The translations under genes and the position numbers were made by a program. 64,000 nucleotides of DNA, from the NCBI RefSeq assembly GCF_030542105.1, contig NZ_JAUOFB010000001.1, positions 1,178,001 to 1,242,000 on the forward strand, in the 5' to 3' direction. This DNA comes from Hymenobacter sp. BT730. Lineage in GTDB: Bacteria > Bacteroidota > Bacteroidia > Cytophagales > Hymenobacteraceae. The notes under the pieces were generated by a model that saw nothing but the letters and a program-made list of their open reading frames with translations, was not told the DNA's origin and did not search any database. Of the stretch, positions 62,541 through 64,000 are shown piece after piece (position 1 is the stretch's first letter; each line of letters opens with the position of its first letter).

Positions 62541-62597
62541 AAAGCAGGGAATGGTAATGGGCAAAGACAGCAGCCTGGTAGCTCAGGGCATGCATCT

Positions 62598-62605
62598 CAA
62601 ATGTA
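62598..62605 (-). promoter_or_regulatory. Candidate -7 promoter box for the S8 protease
   Basis: Minus strand TACATTTG, exact TAnnTTTG, 58 bp upstream of the ATG. Confidence 0.4.
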
Positions 62606-62754
62606 GCCAAATGCCTTGTCTTGCGCTGCAGTGGCTTAAGGAATTCAGGCAGCATCGGCAGTACATGAAAAGACCTGTCGCTGTGCAGGTCTTTACATGT
62701 ACCGCCGATGCTGGTCCATGCTTTTTACTTAGTAAGGATGAGAAGAAAGGCGGG

Positions 62755-63699
62755 CTATAGCCGATACACCTGCACACTGTTGGGCAGCAGCAGATAAAGG
62801 AATTGCTCCCCAAACAGTACCTGGGTTGTAGTCTTGGCTAGTGTGGCGGGCATAGGTACGGTTCGCTCTGCCAAAGTATATAGCTGGAAGAAATGCAGGG
62901 TTCCGTTCGCTACATAGTATAGCTCGTCGCCCCGGAAGCCCACATGGCTAAGGCCGGTAAAGGGTAGCTTCTTGCGGTAGGTGCCCAGGTTGTCGAACAC
63001 GTAGATACCACTGGTATAATCTATCAGATAGAGGTTATTCTGATAGTGGCGCATAAACCGGAAGTCGGGCTTGGTGCGGCCCAGCAGCACATCCAGCGGG
63101 GTAGAGGCTACCAGCCGTTGCGGCGTAGGATCAAACTGCCGCAGGGTGAGGTCACTCTCATTGAGCAGCCAGATTTTGTTGTCGGGGGCCAGCGTGGCAG
63201 TACGGATCTGGCCATCAATGTAATCGGTGAGGCGCACCTGGGTGATGGGAGCCAGGAAACGGTCGAGGAGGAGGATCTGCTGCTGGTCATCGTAGAAAGC
63301 CAGGATCTTGGTAAGGTTCCAGGCTTCCAGCTGGGCAATGTGGCCGGGCAGGGCAGGAGAGTAGGTGTTGAGCGGCTGCCCATCGGCAGCGTACTGATGA
63401 ATGTTGTTCTGTCCATCGGCCACGTAGAGCGTGCCGCGCCGGTCCAGGGAGGCATGGGCAGGAGCCACCAGCGGAATGGTACGCACCAGCGTCCAGCCCA
63501 GACTATCGGGAGTGGTTGGCAGGGGTTTACTGACTACCGGGGCTGTTTTCGAGGGTGGCGAAACAGAAGCCGCGGCCGGCACGCCAGTCTGGGCATAGCC
63601 GGCATTCAGAAGCAAGCAAGAAAACAGCAGCAGCCAGCAGGTTTTACCTACTGTGCGCCGGATGCTATGCCTGCTCAAAATGCTGCAGCGCCAGTTCAT
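62755..63699 (-). CDS. Exported beta-propeller-like protein, unknown function
   Basis: 314 residues from ATG 63699; in-frame ATGs at 63705 and 63708 are alternatives. Signal peptide with a basic stretch and hydrophobic core (about 15-37, ending NAGYAQ), a Pro/Ser/Thr linker, then repeated strands (LDRRGTLYVADGQNN, TATLAPDNKIWLLNESDLTLRQFD, YLIDYTSGIYVFDNLG) of an NHL/SMP-30-like propeller. It overlaps the LpxH-type gene by 35 bp; translational coupling is likely. Confidence 0.78.
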   Translation of the reverse strand: MNWRCSILSRHSIRRTVGKTCWLLLFSCLLLNAGYAQTGVPAAASVSPPSKTAPVVSKPLPTTPDSLGWTLVRTIPLVAPAHASLDRRGTLYVADGQNNIHQYAADGQPLNTYSPALPGHIAQLEAWNLTKILAFYDDQQQILLLDRFLAPITQVRLTDYIDGQIRTATLAPDNKIWLLNESDLTLRQFDPTPQRLVASTPLDVLLGRTKPDFRFMRHYQNNLYLIDYTSGIYVFDNLGTYRKKLPFTGLSHVGFRGDELYYVANGTLHFFQLYTLAERTVPMPATLAKTTTQVLFGEQFLYLLLPNSVQVYRL

Positions 63700-64000
63700 T
63701 GCCATCATATACCGCGTAGGAGCAATAATTGACCCATTCGCCCAGGTTCACGTAGCGGCTCCGGGGCGTAACGGGCACATCCAAGGGCAAGTGCCGGTGA
63801 CCAAATACGTAATAATCGTGGTGGTAGCGCTGCTCCAGCTCCCGGCAGTACACCAGCAGCCACTCTTCGTCGCCGAAATACTTCTCATCGGCCTCTGCGT
63901 TTTGCAGGCGGCTGTGGCGGCTCCAACGGTTGGCCAGCCCAATACCCAGGTTGGGGTGCAGCCGCGCAAACAGCCACTGGGCTACCGGCGAGGAAAATAC
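63665..64000 (-). CDS. UDP-2,3-diacylglucosamine diphosphatase, LpxH-type (partial; N-terminus outside the window)
   Basis: The reading frame is open from the window edge to the stop at 63665, giving 111 residues. The C-terminal features VFSSPVAQWLFARLHPNLG, EWLLVYCRELEQ and the phosphoesterase motif FGHRHLPLDV fit the LpxH family, which removes UMP from UDP-2,3-diacylglucosamine in lipid A synthesis. The metal-binding N-terminal half lies beyond 64000. The downstream gene begins within its last codons. Confidence 0.83.
   Translation of the reverse strand, partial: VFSSPVAQWLFARLHPNLGIGLANRWSRHSRLQNAEADEKYFGDEEWLLVYCRELEQRYHHDYYVFGHRHLPLDVPVTPRSRYVNLGEWVNYCSYAVYDGNELALQHFEQA

Overview
The window looks like a chromosomal segment of a Hymenobacter-like member of the Bacteroidota (Cytophagales). 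I infer this from several things seen together: gliding-motility lipoprotein GldH and a C-terminal type IX secretion sorting domain, a fused SecDF, an alternative GlmU, DUF2490/DUF4268/DUF4386/DUF5777 families, start codons without Shine-Dalgarno sequences, and many copies of the Bacteroidota -7 promoter box TAnnTTTG. The DNA is GC-rich, apart from an AT-rich patch near 21.7-22.5 kb. I see no rRNA, tRNA, IS element, prophage or CRISPR array.

Layout. 0-5 kb: a cut-off lipoprotein (probably a peptidylprolyl isomerase), a partner-switching module (anti-sigma kinase, STAS antagonist, membrane PP2C phosphatase) and guaB. 5-11.5 kb: a DUF2490 protein, hrpB with a rhodanese, then the operon pnuC - NadR-type kinase - aldose epimerase - GNAT. 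11.5-18 kb: a TPP riboswitch in front of a TonB-dependent receptor (thiamine uptake), an APC permease and a glutaryl-CoA dehydrogenase-like enzyme. 18-25.5 kb: DUF4268, stand-alone HIRAN, an unknown protein, a palindromic dispersed repeat, ruvB, the AT-rich SanA/YdcF gene, DUF4386, DoxX, GNAT and queG. 25.5-29.2 kb: four ferritin-like exported proteins in an A-B-A'-B' duplication. 29.4-37.3 kb: BatD-like protein, aroC, Nfu-type scaffold, CHRD protein, a cytochrome c/YceI/DUF5777 set, and an ECF sigma factor overlapping a protein with a membrane helix and a predicted barrel. 37.4-42.5 kb: secDF preceded by a small secreted ORF, udk and rdgB. 42.7-53.5 kb: housekeeping genes (rpmE2, GlmU-like, holB, hemC, cyclophilin, HhH protein, SDRs). 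53.5-57.7 kb: a long low-complexity protein divergent from a cold-shock gene, then gldH and ricT. 57.9-64 kb: two tandem metzincin-like proteases, a T9SS-exported S8 protease, a propeller-like protein and a cut-off LpxH-type gene.

The observations most worth following are the FUS-like low-complexity protein divergent from cspA (53.5-55.6 kb), the small secreted ORF directly upstream of secDF that could be a Sec-monitoring arrest peptide (40.5-41.0 kb), the TPP riboswitch with two mutually exclusive hairpins and a likely TTG start (12.0-12.2 kb), the ECF sigma/trans-envelope protein pair (35.3-37.3 kb) and the duplicated ferritin-like operon.
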